Origin: Kordia jejudonensis | GTDB taxonomy: Bacteria > Bacteroidota > Bacteroidia > Flavobacteriales > Flavobacteriaceae | Reading direction: 5' to 3' | DNA: 64,000 nucleotides | Assembly (NCBI RefSeq): GCF_001005315.1 | Contig: NZ_LBMG01000012.1 | Span: forward strand, 1 to 64,000 | Shown here: positions 5,093 to 15,374 of the stretch, in pieces | Position numbering within the stretch: position 1 is the stretch's first letter | How the letters are laid out: the number at the start of each line of letters is the position of its first letter | Notes under the pieces: generated by a model | What the model was told of the DNA's origin: nothing | What the model saw: the letters and a program-made list of their open reading frames with translations, nothing else | Database searches by the model: none | Position numbers and translations under genes: made by a program

Positions 5093-6163
5093 TTATATTT
5101 TTTTTGTGTTTTTATTGTAGAATTCAGTTCTAATATCAATTAGTAATTCGTTGATCTTTTCTAGGTTTGGACGATTGGGTAAACTAGAATTTACGTAAAG
5201 CGTTTCTAACTCAGTTTTTAATTCTGTTGCCCAAGTGACCAACTCATCATATTCAAATTTTCCTCGTTTTACATCAAGTAAAAATTCACGATCTGGACGT
5301 TTTACATGAATGTTATTTTCTTTTGCAATTTCTTTCGCCATGCGTAATAAGCGAAAGGTATGCATCATATTTTTAGCATCGTAATTTTTTCCATGTGAAA
5401 TGGTGGTTTTATACCGTTCGTCATTACGTTTTTCAACCCAATCCCAATATTCTTTATATTTTTTACAATAGGAAGAATAGTTGTCTTTATTGAAAAATAA
5501 CAATCCAATTGTTGGTTCTCCTTTCGGGATTGAACTCAGTGCCAATTCATTCGCGTTTTCACTTTTGATGATTCCTTTGTAGGGAACATTTTCATTGTGA
5601 TATATATTGTAACAATTTTTTAAATGTGGAATGTTTGTAATGCCACAATGTGCTTGTTTGATATTTTTGTCTTGCAAAAACGTTCGTAATGGAATTGAAG
5701 TTCCTTTGTCATACATAAAACAAAAATCTAAGACTGATTTACGTTCTTTCTCCATTGGATTGACAATTTTCTTTTCCAATCCACGTGCTTTTTTTATTTG
5801 TGTAAACGCATAATTTGCAAATGATTTTTCACATTGTTTGGATAGAAATAACGACAACTTGATTTTATCAAATAATGGATCTTTTTGTAAAATGCAATCG
5901 TCCGAAATATTTAGTAATTCTAAAATATTTGGATTGTTTTTTGCACACAATGAAATGAATTTTTGTAATTCATAATATACAGTATCATTCGTTTCATCAT
6001 TGATCTGATCAATGTAATCGAGCGAATAATACATCGATTTTGGCAATATAAAAACACCACGAATATCTATATCGGAAGTCGGCGTGTCTAATCCGTACGC
6101 ACGACTTCCGCTAATACATTCAAATATGATATGTCCTGATTTTTTCAGTTCTGAGAGTGTCAT
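5093..6163 (-). CDS. RlaP-like polymerase-beta superfamily nucleotidyltransferase
   Basis: The minimal nucleotidyltransferase signature is at the N terminus: GSRAYG (19-24) followed by TPTSDIDIRGVF with Asp31 and Asp33 as metal ligands. The 356-residue length and the helical C-terminal part with a predicted substrate pocket (YDAKNMMHTFRLLRMAKEIA, about 262-281) match COG3541-type enzymes, described as RNA-ligase-associated nucleotidyltransferases (RlaP). They are proposed to add a nucleotide to RNA ends before or after ligation; the exact reaction here is unknown. The start overlaps the stop of the second nucleotidyltransferase by 4 nt (ATGA), implying coupled translation and perhaps a heteromer. 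Confidence 0.85.
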   Translation of the reverse strand: MTLSELKKSGHIIFECISGSRAYGLDTPTSDIDIRGVFILPKSMYYSLDYIDQINDETNDTVYYELQKFISLCAKNNPNILELLNISDDCILQKDPLFDKIKLSLFLSKQCEKSFANYAFTQIKKARGLEKKIVNPMEKERKSVLDFCFMYDKGTSIPLRTFLQDKNIKQAHCGITNIPHLKNCYNIYHNENVPYKGIIKSENANELALSSIPKGEPTIGLLFFNKDNYSSYCKKYKEYWDWVEKRNDERYKTTISHGKNYDAKNMMHTFRLLRMAKEIAKENNIHVKRPDREFLLDVKRGKFEYDELVTWATELKTELETLYVNSSLPNRPNLEKINELLIDIRTEFYNKNTKKI

Positions 6164-6909
6164 GAGATTGATTTTATGAATAATCTATTGAAATCTTCAG
6201 GATTCGATTTTATCGTTTTCAAATCTTTTCGAACTTCATTATTTTCAGCTACGATGCGTTTTGCCAAATTAATCAAACGTTCATTTATAGGTTCATGACT
6301 TTTTTCGATGTGTTTGCTTTTTAGCAGAATTAATTCATCTAGCAACAAACGATATTCTTCATCAAGTAATGAATATAGTTCTCGAAATTCTACTGGCGGA
6401 ATTGTTTCGTTTTTGTAAATCCAATTGGCACATAAGGCAGTTCGTATTGCATAAAAATAACTTTTTAGAGTCATTTCGCTAGAACCTAAGGTTTCTTCAA
6501 AGTTTTTATTCATACTGTGATAATGAAAGAAGCCTGCAACTGGGTTGAAATTGTGTTTTGCAACCGTTTTCATTTCTTCTAAAAACGTTCCAGAACTCCT
6601 GTAAACGATCGGAGAGAAGAGCCAACCCAACAACGAAGCATTTGATTTTGCTAGAAGTTTTAAAGCTTTTCGAATGTCCCAACCTGAACCGTCCAATTCG
6701 TCTTCTGTCATAAATTGAATCGTATCTTTTTGTTCCCAAAGATTCAAGTACCAATCGGTTTTGTGTTTGTAGACAAAACGGATGTCATAGTCAGAATCGG
6801 GAGAAGCAAAACCCCAAGCTCTGCTTCCTGATTCGACAGCGAATAAGATTTCGATATTTTTATCGCGTTCTATTTCGTTGAGTTTTTCTAGTATTCGTGT
6901 TTTCATCAC
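6160..6909 (-). CDS. Second nucleotidyltransferase of the COG3541/YcgL type
   Basis: 249 residues with GSRAWG (28-33) and SPDSDYDIRF carrying Asp40 and Asp42. The protein is shorter than its neighbour and diverges after about residue 100. Two adjacent pol-beta transferases of the same superfamily suggest different end substrates or a two-subunit enzyme. A copy of the island palindrome (6943-6963) and a TTTG element (6927-6930) lie immediately upstream, placing the transcription start about ten bases before the ATG, so this gene probably begins an operon of nucleotidyltransferase, RlaP-like, small basic and 233-residue genes. Confidence 0.85.
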   Translation of the reverse strand: MMKTRILEKLNEIERDKNIEILFAVESGSRAWGFASPDSDYDIRFVYKHKTDWYLNLWEQKDTIQFMTEDELDGSGWDIRKALKLLAKSNASLLGWLFSPIVYRSSGTFLEEMKTVAKHNFNPVAGFFHYHSMNKNFEETLGSSEMTLKSYFYAIRTALCANWIYKNETIPPVEFRELYSLLDEEYRLLLDELILLKSKHIEKSHEPINERLINLAKRIVAENNEVRKDLKTIKSNPEDFNRLFIKSIS

Positions 6910-6942
6910 TGTAATTTTTCTTTGAACAAAGATGAAATGTAA

Positions 6943-6963
6943 CTGCGCACTATTTTTGCGTAG
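6943..6963 (-). promoter_or_regulatory. Island operator, copy A (nucleotidyltransferase operon)
   Basis: A 21-bp imperfect palindrome with halves CTGCGCA and TTTGCGTAG. On the minus strand TTTG begins exactly 13 nt after GCGCA, at 6930. It overlaps the stop codon of the exonuclease gene and lies about 34 nt from the nucleotidyltransferase start codon. Three further copies are in the island. Confidence 0.75.
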
Positions 6964-7510
6964 TTGAATTTTTCATACACCAATGTAAAATTTTGGCAAT
7001 GTTTCTGGCATCATCAATTCCTCTGTGATGCGTTCCATCTAGAGGAATGTCTAATAGTTGCAAAGCACCTTTCATGCCTACTTTTTTACGAATGCCTTTT
7101 ACTTCCGAAAACGTAGTTTTTACATTGATATGATTTTCGCCCATAGGATATTCCATGTTTCGCAATTTGCATTGACGTTTTAGCATGTTGAGATCGTATT
7201 GCCCGTAACTTGCCCACGTGTATTGCTTTGGATTGTATTCTACACGAAGTTTTGTACAAGCTTCTGCAAATGAAATTCCTTCTGAATCTAAGAGTTCTTG
7301 CGTGATGGTTGTTAATTCAGTGCAAAATTCACTGACTTCTGAACGTTCTGGTTTGATCAGAATTCCTTCGTTTTGCGTAATGTTTCCAGTTTCCGTATTT
7401 AATACACAGATACCAATTTCTATGATTTCATTGACCTGTCCGTCAGGAATTTTTCCGTTCCAGCAAGTTGCTTCTAAGTCAACGATGATTATATTTTTTG
7501 TATGATTCAT
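6950..7510 (-). CDS. DEDDh-family 3'-5' exonuclease
   Basis: 186 residues with the exonuclease motifs DLEAT (11-15; Asp11, Glu13), an ExoII region around YDLNML with Asp106, and HHRGIDDA (161-168) giving the His and last Asp. The order and size match the KapD/ERI1-like branch that acts on RNA or DNA 3' ends, rather than a polymerase proofreading subunit. In this setting it could trim damaged RNA ends. It ends inside operator copy A, so it may belong to the upstream rtcB transcript, although 219 nt without clear signals separate it from the preceding gene. Confidence 0.85.
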   Translation of the reverse strand: MNHTKNIIIVDLEATCWNGKIPDGQVNEIIEIGICVLNTETGNITQNEGILIKPERSEVSEFCTELTTITQELLDSEGISFAEACTKLRVEYNPKQYTWASYGQYDLNMLKRQCKLRNMEYPMGENHINVKTTFSEVKGIRKKVGMKGALQLLDIPLDGTHHRGIDDARNIAKILHWCMKNSTTQK

Positions 7511-7530
7511 TTTTATTTTTGATTATGTAT

Positions 7531-7583
7531 GCCTTTTAGTTGATTTGCATTTCGACTGCGCTCAATGTGACAAATAAGAAGGC
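7531..7583. repeat. Short palindromic intergenic repeat-like element
   Basis: GCCTT (7531-7535) and AAGGC (7579-7583) enclose TTTCGACTGCGCTC followed by AATGTGACAAA. The CGACTGCGCTCA core resembles short dispersed extragenic repeats seen in many Bacteroidota genomes. A T-run follows on the plus strand. It lies between the exonuclease and the 292-residue membrane protein. Confidence 0.3.
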
Positions 7584-7728
7584 TTTTTTAAGTTGTTGAA
7601 TTTGATTCAAAATCACATCCTTAGTTTTCCTTTCTACTACATTTTTCTGCAGAATTTATATGTAACGATATGGCAAACAGACGATCGTCACTTCCTTCTT
7701 TTTGGCTGCTTCGTGTTGGCACAATGGT

Positions 7729-8607
7729 TTATTTTTTCTTCTTTTTAATCTTCCAAAACATAAAACCAGCAGAAGCTAGCAATCCAATTCCTATGAGAAA
7801 CGAAAGAGCGCCATATCCGTTAACATTTCCTTTGTTTGGAGCCATAATGAAGCTAATAAAGGATAAAATGGTTCCAATAGTTAATAATGCTGGAAGCTGT
7901 TTATTCATCGCTTCTTTGGAAGCACTTTCAGCTAGTTTCATGATGTTTGCAATTTCTTCATCCGTAAAACCATTTTCTTTCAGCATGCGCTTTACTTTTG
8001 ATTTGGATTCTAAGTTTGCAAGTTCAGAAATTGCCTGTGAAATGATCGCTTCTTTTTGTTTGTTTTTGACAGATTCTTTGTGTTTGATAATCGTTAACGA
8101 TGTATGCAAAAAATCAGACCATTGTTGTTTTTGCTTCGAATTATTGTATGCTTCTGTAACAGCTCTAGCACACTTTTTTATGTTGAAATAAACATCTTCC
8201 TCTTTCGTTTCAACTAAATCATCTTTTATGTACGATAGTTCTTCATTTAATCTATGAAAGTCATATACAATTTTATACTTGTGTTCGCTGTTAACAAATA
8301 CTTCTCCCAAATTCACGGAATGATGAAAAGCAGTTTTTTGATCTGTTGTTTCAATTATGCGGATACAATCTTGATAAATTTTAAGACTGATCAATTCTTC
8401 TTTTGTGGTGTATTTTGAAATCACTTCAATAACTTGCTGTTTGTAATTATGATTTTCATAATGTACAAGCGATAAATCATACAATAATGAATCAGTTTTA
8501 GCTTTGTAAACATCTTGTAATAATAGGATGTCTTTCTTAAAATCTTCTTTTACTATTTTATCAAATAATAATTGATAGACTTTATTTTTTAGCTCTTTCT
8601 GATTCAT
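7729..8607 (-). CDS. Uncharacterised protein with two C-terminal membrane segments
   Basis: 292 residues. The first about 230 are charged and helical with coiled-coil-like stretches, ending in a possible short helical hairpin motif GFTDEEIANIMKLAESA. Two hydrophobic helices follow (LPALLTIGTILSFISFIMA and ALSFLIGIGLLASAGFMFW), and the tail is a run of lysines, so the bulk of the protein should be cytoplasmic. The family is not recognised. It lies downstream of rtcB on the same strand, after a short stretch containing an ORF remnant. Confidence 0.7.
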   Translation of the reverse strand: MNQKELKNKVYQLLFDKIVKEDFKKDILLLQDVYKAKTDSLLYDLSLVHYENHNYKQQVIEVISKYTTKEELISLKIYQDCIRIIETTDQKTAFHHSVNLGEVFVNSEHKYKIVYDFHRLNEELSYIKDDLVETKEEDVYFNIKKCARAVTEAYNNSKQKQQWSDFLHTSLTIIKHKESVKNKQKEAIISQAISELANLESKSKVKRMLKENGFTDEEIANIMKLAESASKEAMNKQLPALLTIGTILSFISFIMAPNKGNVNGYGALSFLIGIGLLASAGFMFWKIKKKKK

Positions 8608-8625
8608 TGTTTTGATGGTTTTGTT

Positions 8626-8754
8626 TTAAATAGTGTCGATTAAGATATGTAAACTTTCTAAATCTAATATTTCTTCATCTGAAAATTCATGATTTTCTTC
8701 CCAAAAAATACATTCTAACTTTGTTTTGACTTTATTTTTTGCGTCTTCATGACT
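8626..8754 (-). pseudogene. Short acidic ORF remnant without start codon
   Basis: From 8754 a reading frame of about 42 codons ends at TAA 8626. It is acidic, with a stretch EENHEFSDEEILDLESL. It has no ATG, GTG or TTG, lies in the same frame as the preceding gene after two stop codons (8761 and 8755), and ends 18 nt before the next start. It may be the decayed C terminus of the 160-residue protein or of a lost small gene. Confidence 0.25.
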
Positions 8755-8760
8755 TCAATT

Positions 8761-10675
<1,915 letters not shown>

Positions 10676-10736
10676 GTTGCTACTGTGTCATTTAATTATG
10701 ACGTATGTATGATTCCGATACAAATATTTTACAGTA

Positions 10737-10757
10737 CTGCGCAATTATTTTGCGTAG
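10737..10757 (-). promoter_or_regulatory. Island operator, copy B (rtcB operon)
   Basis: A 21-bp imperfect palindrome, the best match to the consensus, with halves CTGCGCAAT and TTTTGCGTAG. On the minus strand TTTG starts 13 nt after GCGCA (10724), which would start transcription about 85 nt before rtcB. It also lies about 95 nt upstream of the divergent rhodanese gene. Confidence 0.8.
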
Positions 10758-10851
10758 TTAAAATGAGTTTACTCATTCATATGGCTAGTTTACTCATTGT
10801 AAGTTACGTAACGTACTTTGATTGTGTAGTTTAGAGTGAAAATTAGAAATT

Positions 10852-11466
10852 ATGCGAAGAACTGTTTTTATTTTTGTTGCCATTATTATTGTTTATAGTT
10901 TACTAGCGCAAAAACCAACGACTTCAGAAGATGAAGTGCAACGAATTGAGGCGTTTACAGAAGACTTTAATACTTCTCCTGACAATAAGCCACTGGTTAG
11001 TTTTGATGATTATAAAGATTTGGTCCAAAAAGTGGAAAAGCATCGAGCAGCGCGTTTGATCGATTTAGCAACTTTTGTAGAAATGAGTAGTAAAGAAGAT
11101 GTGATCATTTTAGATACAAGAGCTGAAGATTTATATAAAAAGAGTCATATAAAAGGCGCGATTAATTTACCTTTTACAAAGTTTACGCAGCAAAATTTAA
11201 GGCGTTTAATTCCGAATCCTGAGACTAAAATTTTGATTTATTGCAATAATAATATTCAAAATGATCCGATTCATTTTGCATCAAAAATTGTATTACCTAA
11301 GAATAATCAACCTTTAATGTTGGCTTTAAATATTCCGACGTATATTAATTTGTATGGGTATGGCTATAAAAACGTGTATGAATTGAATGCTGTTGTAAAC
11401 ATATTAACTTCTTTGGCTGATCCTTCTTATATTCAGTTTGAAGGCACTAGTTTTTCTGAAAAGTAG
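10852..11466 (+). CDS. Rhodanese-like domain protein, membrane-anchored or exported
   Basis: 204 residues. An N-terminal hydrophobic segment (VFIFVAIIIVYSLLA) acts as signal or anchor. A rhodanese domain spans about 65-160: VIILDTRAEDLYKKSHIKGAINLPF, then ILIYCNNN, where the Cys is the persulfide-carrying position. The loop after the Cys is not the usual CRSG type, so sulfurtransferase activity is uncertain. It is the only gene transcribed rightward between rtcB and the WYL gene and may not belong functionally to the RNA-repair set, although it shares the intergenic region with operator copy B. Confidence 0.8.
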   Translation: MRRTVFIFVAIIIVYSLLAQKPTTSEDEVQRIEAFTEDFNTSPDNKPLVSFDDYKDLVQKVEKHRAARLIDLATFVEMSSKEDVIILDTRAEDLYKKSHIKGAINLPFTKFTQQNLRRLIPNPETKILIYCNNNIQNDPIHFASKIVLPKNNQPLMLALNIPTYINLYGYGYKNVYELNAVVNILTSLADPSYIQFEGTSFSEK

Positions 11467-11544
11467 TTACTTACTTCGCGTAAGCGGTTGAGTGGTTTGT
11501 TTGAGCTCCTTTGAAAGAATTTGAAAAGAGCGAGTAACGAAGAC

Positions 11545-11573
11545 GCGACCACGCTTTTTTTGCGTGGTTACGC
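11545..11573. terminator. Bidirectional terminator between rhodanese and S24-like genes
   Basis: ACCACGC (11548-11554) pairs with GCGTGGT (11562-11568) around seven T residues, with flanking GCG/CGC extending the stem. The genes on both sides converge on it. Confidence 0.5.
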
Positions 11574-11614
11574 TCAAATTATAGCTTGCATGATTTTTTT
11601 GAAGTATAGAATGT

Positions 11615-11911
11615 CTATGACATTGGCAATATTTCTATTACTTTTCCATATACATTTTTGGTCCATCCGTTAATTCGTCCGTGATTGTTTCCAATTAACA
11701 ATCCGCGTCTTTCGTTTTTGCCTTTCACTAAATGTGTAAATACATTTCCACGTACTTTGCAAAAAACGATGTCTCCAACTTCGCAATCTTCCCAAGAAAT
11801 AGGCTGCAATTTTACAGGTTGCTTCGATTTTAGAAGTGGTAACATAGAATTACCAGGTTCTTTTGAAATGATGGTTTCTCCATCGAGTAGTTTTTGAATT
11901 TTCCAATTCAT
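11615..11911 (-). CDS. S24/S26-like peptidase-fold protein
   Basis: 98 residues from the ATG at 11911; an in-frame ATG at 11956 would add 15 residues that look unlike the fold. GNSMLPLL (20-27) has the Ser-Met-x-Pro catalytic signature of LexA/signal-peptidase-like enzymes, followed by the beta-rich core (GDIVFCKVRGNVFTHLVKGK, about 48-67), where a Lys could be the general base. There is no DNA-binding domain and no membrane anchor, so it is a stand-alone catalytic domain. Operator copy C lies about 105 nt upstream. Such domains usually self-cleave or cleave a partner repressor; a role in switching the WYL regulon is speculation. Confidence 0.65.
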   Translation of the reverse strand: MNWKIQKLLDGETIISKEPGNSMLPLLKSKQPVKLQPISWEDCEVGDIVFCKVRGNVFTHLVKGKNERRGLLIGNNHGRINGWTKNVYGKVIEILPMS

Positions 11912-12016
11912 AATTTTAGTTTTTAAAAAGTTATATGTATCAGTATTGACACACATATCTTTTGGAAACTTGTTTCAAAAGAGTTTTTAATGAACTTTGG
12001 CAAATGAAGTAAATTA

Positions 12017-12037
12017 CTGCGCAATCTTTTTACGTAG
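12017..12037 (-). promoter_or_regulatory. Island operator, copy C (S24-like gene)
   Basis: A 21-bp palindrome copy with CTGCGCAAT and TTTTACGTAG, one change in the right half. TTTG begins 13 nt after GCGCA on the minus strand (12004). It lies just after the HEPN candidate stop codon. Confidence 0.7.
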
Positions 12038-12044
12038 GAAAGAA

Positions 12045-12860
12045 TTATTTATTGAAAATGTCAAAATATGATTCAAATTCACATTCTTCTATTAAGTTTG
12101 GTTGATGATAGTTAATATATTTTTTAATCTGATAAATTGAATCCAAATAATTAAAATCAATTACTTTCCTATAGAACTCTTTATATCTGACACTATTACA
12201 ATCCGTTCTTGGAGATAAATGAATCAATTGATTTCTAAATTTTATAAAATCTTTTATTGATTCATACGTATTTAAATATTCTAATGGAAAGTTCTTATTT
12301 GTACATTGTGGAATTATTTTTGACATCTTAAATTCAAGATTAGCTTTTAAAATCCATTTGATATCTTTAGTTTCTCCTTTTCCCTTAGTTATGTATGTTG
12401 TTGTAACTGGAATTTCTTTATTTATAAATGTTTCTAAAGAAGAATTTAGCATTATGATATAGCTAGATGCAAATTGAAAAAAATATTGAAATTCTTGCAT
12501 TGTTTTTCCTAGGTCTTGAGCGTCCTTATTTTTTGAAGGATCAATGAATGATAAATTGTTTAGAAATTCTTTTTTGTAACTATAAATCATTTTAGAAAAC
12601 ATTTGAGCACTAGAAAAATAAATTAAACAAGGGTCTAACTCAGGAACAAATTTCATTTGATTTTTATGCTTATAATCAAATCCTCTAATCTTTTTTTGAT
12701 TGCTAGTAAAGCACCAAAAGTCATCATCTGTATATTCTTTCAATTTTAGATAATTTTTTGCATCTAAAATACTCTCATTTGGGACATTTGAGCTATTTAT
12801 ATTATTCAAATCAAAATTGATATCAACTTGAACTATGTTTTTAGGTTCTATATTTTTCAT
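12045..12860 (-). CDS. Candidate HEPN-domain ribonuclease
   Basis: 271 residues, helical, no signal or membrane segment. The C-terminal half has the layout of a HEPN domain: a helix with SSLETFIN (140-147), a variable insert, then IKDFIKFRNQLIHL (202-215) containing R209-N-Q-L-I-H214, the R-N-x(3)-H active-site motif of HEPN RNases. The N-terminal 110 residues are of unknown fold. Known HEPN proteins include anticodon nucleases and toxins, which would fit beside two RNA ligases, but many HEPN proteins are not toxic. Operator copy D with TTCG (12885-12888) lies immediately upstream. Its base composition is slightly more AT-rich than its neighbours. Confidence 0.6.
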   Translation of the reverse strand: MKNIEPKNIVQVDINFDLNNINSSNVPNESILDAKNYLKLKEYTDDDFWCFTSNQKKIRGFDYKHKNQMKFVPELDPCLIYFSSAQMFSKMIYSYKKEFLNNLSFIDPSKNKDAQDLGKTMQEFQYFFQFASSYIIMLNSSLETFINKEIPVTTTYITKGKGETKDIKWILKANLEFKMSKIIPQCTNKNFPLEYLNTYESIKDFIKFRNQLIHLSPRTDCNSVRYKEFYRKVIDFNYLDSIYQIKKYINYHQPNLIEECEFESYFDIFNK

Positions 12861-12900
12861 AAGATTTTATTTGCTAATAATATACGAATATGCAACTAAT

Positions 12901-12921
12901 TTGCGCAATGATTTTGCGTAG
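12901..12921 (-). promoter_or_regulatory. Island operator, copy D (HEPN / WYL divergent region)
   Basis: TTGCGCAAT and TTTTGCGTAG halves with the same 21-bp spacing as the other copies. TTCG, one change from TTTG, starts 13 nt after GCGCA on the minus strand. The site lies 40 nt from both the HEPN candidate start (12860) and the WYL gene start (12961), as expected for control of one and autoregulation of the other. Confidence 0.75.
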
Positions 12922-12960
12922 TTAAAAAAGAGTTTTAATTTCACAGCAAATACGTTACAC

Positions 12961-13974
12961 ATGGCAATTAATAAAAACGCGCTCATTCGCTATAAAACCA
13001 TTGATAAATGCTTGCAAAACTGTTATCGGCAATGGACGCTTAACGATTTGATTGAAGCATGTTCGGATACATTACACGAATATGAAGGACGCGAAGTGAA
13101 TGTGAGTCGTAGAACTGTACAATTGGATATTCAGATGATGCGAAGTGATAAATTAGGGTACAATGCGCCAATTGTCGTGTACGATCGTAAGTTTTATAAG
13201 TATGAAGATGAAGACTATTCTATTACAGATATTCCGCTAACGGAAAACGACATGAATGTACTTTCGGAAACGGTAGAAATGCTGAAACAATTTAAAGATT
13301 TTTCATTGTTTTCAGAATTGGGCGGCATTATTCAACGGTTGGAAGATAAAGTATATACGGAGAAAACGCATCAGGCATCTATTATACATTTGGACAAAAA
13401 TGAAAACTTGAAAGGTTTGCAGCATTTAGATCTATTGTATCAAGCTATTTTGAAGAAAATTGTCCTGCGACTGACGTATCAATCCTTCAAAGCACGTCAT
13501 GCTTCTGAAATTATTTTTCATCCATTTATTTTGAAAGAGTACAACAATCGTTGGTTTTTAGTTGGTGTTACAGGAAACAAGAAACAGATTTCCACTTTTG
13601 CATTGGACAGAATCGTGAATGTTGATTATGATGTAAATATTCCATACAGAGATGAAAATTTTAATGGAGATTTGTATTATAAAAATACAATTGGTGTTAC
13701 CGTTTTGGATGAAAAACACATTCAGGAAATCATCTTAAACATAGAAAAAAGTAATGCGCCGTATGTAATAACAAAACCATTTCATCATACGCAAGAAGTT
13801 ATGGAAAAGCATAAAGATGGAAGTGTTACGATAAAACTTTGTGTACATATTAATTTTGAATTGGAACGCTTGATTCTTGGTTTTGGAGATGCTATAGAAG
13901 TTGTAGCGCCAAGAATTCTACGAAAGCGAATTCGTAAAAAATTAGAAGCTGCGGTAGGTAAATACATTGACTAA
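12961..13974 (+). CDS. WYL-domain transcriptional regulator
   Basis: 337 residues. The N terminus (about 5-75) is a winged helix-turn-helix with the recognition part NVSRRTVQLDIQMMR, which binds DNA. A WYL domain follows (about 150-225; the signature reads YNNRWFLVGVTGN) and then a C-terminal WCX-type extension ending LILGFGDAIEVVAPRILRKRIRKKLEAA. WYL domains sense nucleic-acid ligands and control RNA-repair and phage-defence loci in other bacteria, so this is the likely regulator of the four palindromes. Whether it activates or represses is not visible; the palindromes overlap the expected -33 region and the -7 elements are weak, which favours activation. Confidence 0.9.
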   Translation: MAINKNALIRYKTIDKCLQNCYRQWTLNDLIEACSDTLHEYEGREVNVSRRTVQLDIQMMRSDKLGYNAPIVVYDRKFYKYEDEDYSITDIPLTENDMNVLSETVEMLKQFKDFSLFSELGGIIQRLEDKVYTEKTHQASIIHLDKNENLKGLQHLDLLYQAILKKIVLRLTYQSFKARHASEIIFHPFILKEYNNRWFLVGVTGNKKQISTFALDRIVNVDYDVNIPYRDENFNGDLYYKNTIGVTVLDEKHIQEIILNIEKSNAPYVITKPFHHTQEVMEKHKDGSVTIKLCVHINFELERLILGFGDAIEVVAPRILRKRIRKKLEAAVGKYID

Positions 13975-14241
13975 TTGAAAAAACTACCTTTTAGGATTTT
14001 TACGATGCGATTCTTAGTATTCTAATTATATATACATGAGATATCTCAGTAGTCTGATATATGTTACTTTTGCTATGTGTTTTTAATATTGAGTTAAATC
14101 ATTAGAAACAAACGACTAACTATACTCGTTATTTTACAAAATATACAATCACTTCTATGAAATTTTCTTAATTTTAGTACATTTGTTACTAATAAACAAT
14201 TACCAGAAAATTGAATAAATAATACTTACAAACACATCGAC

Positions 14242-15060
14242 ATGAAAAAAACTACTTTTATTTTATTACTTTTTACTGCTTTTGCACTATTTACAAGCAA
14301 TGTAAATGCGCAAGATGGTTATACGTATACATTGCAACACAACGGCGGTTATAGCTTCACAATACAAGCAGTGCCAAACCCAAGTGCGAATAACTTTGCT
14401 ACTTCTGTACAGAGTTATGGATTTACAATTATTGTTCCAGATGGCGTAACAATTGACACAGGTTCAGCTACTTCATTAGGTGGTGGCGCTAGTGCTACTT
14501 TCTTTGATGGAAATAATGTAGCACAATCATCAATTGATGGATATTTGGTTACAGAAACTTTAGGAAGTCCAGTAAGTCTGACAGCACCATCGGCAGGTAC
14601 AAATTCTGACATGTTTACATTTACAGTAAATGGAAACCCTAATATAGGAAACATGTACATATTGGAAAATAACTCAGCGTTGGCAAATGCAGTAACTCCT
14701 TTAAAATCATTTATGCAAGCAGATATGATTGATAACGGAACGGCGGAATATGTAAACGTGGTAGACCCGAATGCAGCGGCTGTAACTGCTCCTTCTACGT
14801 TTAACTTTGCTACTTTAAGTACTACCGAAGTAGAATTGACAGGCGTAAGTGTTTTTCCAAATCCAGTTAAGGATGTCGCAACAATTAGTGGAGTTACAGA
14901 TTTAGAATCTGTTGAGGTTACTAATATTAATGGGCAACGTGTATTGTACAATACAACAAACTTAGAAACTATTGATATGACCAATTTGCCAGCTGGAATT
15001 TACTTGGCAAAAATACAAGCAACTTCAGGTTCAAAAACAGTGAAGTTAATCAAAGAATAA
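14242..15060 (+). CDS. Secreted protein with type IX secretion C-terminal sorting domain
   Basis: 272 residues. A clear signal peptide (FILLLFTAFALFTSNVNAQ) is followed by a beta-rich passenger of unknown function, rich in Thr, Ser, Gly and Asn. The last about 75 residues are a type A sorting domain: VFPNPVKDVATI, then VTNINGQRVL, DMTNLPAGIYLAKI and a final KTVKLIKE. This directs export through the type IX secretion system to the cell surface or medium. It is monocistronic, with a terminator directly downstream. Confidence 0.9.
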   Translation: MKKTTFILLLFTAFALFTSNVNAQDGYTYTLQHNGGYSFTIQAVPNPSANNFATSVQSYGFTIIVPDGVTIDTGSATSLGGGASATFFDGNNVAQSSIDGYLVTETLGSPVSLTAPSAGTNSDMFTFTVNGNPNIGNMYILENNSALANAVTPLKSFMQADMIDNGTAEYVNVVDPNAAAVTAPSTFNFATLSTTEVELTGVSVFPNPVKDVATISGVTDLESVEVTNINGQRVLYNTTNLETIDMTNLPAGIYLAKIQATSGSKTVKLIKE

Positions 15061-15084
15061 TTGAAAAAATACTCATATTTATAC

Positions 15085-15114
15085 AAAAGCGCCATTCGCA
15101 AGAATGGCGCTTTT
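15085..15114 (+). terminator. Terminator after the sorting-domain protein
   Basis: AAAAGCGCCATTC pairs with GAATGGCGCTTTT around GCAA, followed by T residues on the plus strand. From here to 15374 I see no gene or other feature. Confidence 0.8.
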
Positions 15115-15374
15115 TTCGTTTTAGAATGTTTGAAAACTAATATAGTTTTATCATTTTCAATCATACAATCTACTATATGTTTGTGCATACTGATTTAATC
15201 TAAAAAATAATCTAAATGATAAAATCAACTCTTTTAAAGTCATAATTTATAATAGAAACGTTATCAAATGCTACCAAAAACACAAAATCCAATCAAATTT
15301 TGATTGGATTTATCATAATGTGTGTGAATATATATCATTCAATAGAATATACTATTCAAAAAAATACTGTTTTA

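Noticed and set aside
7549-7576. Fifth copy of the WYL palindrome
   Set aside because: It contains CTGCGCTCAATG but no CGTAG half at the right spacing and no TTTG at 13 nt, so it is a different, repeat-like element.
14415-14984. Long minus-strand open frame opposite the sorting-domain gene
   Set aside because: It is antisense to a gene with a clear signal peptide and sorting domain and its product has no recognisable features.
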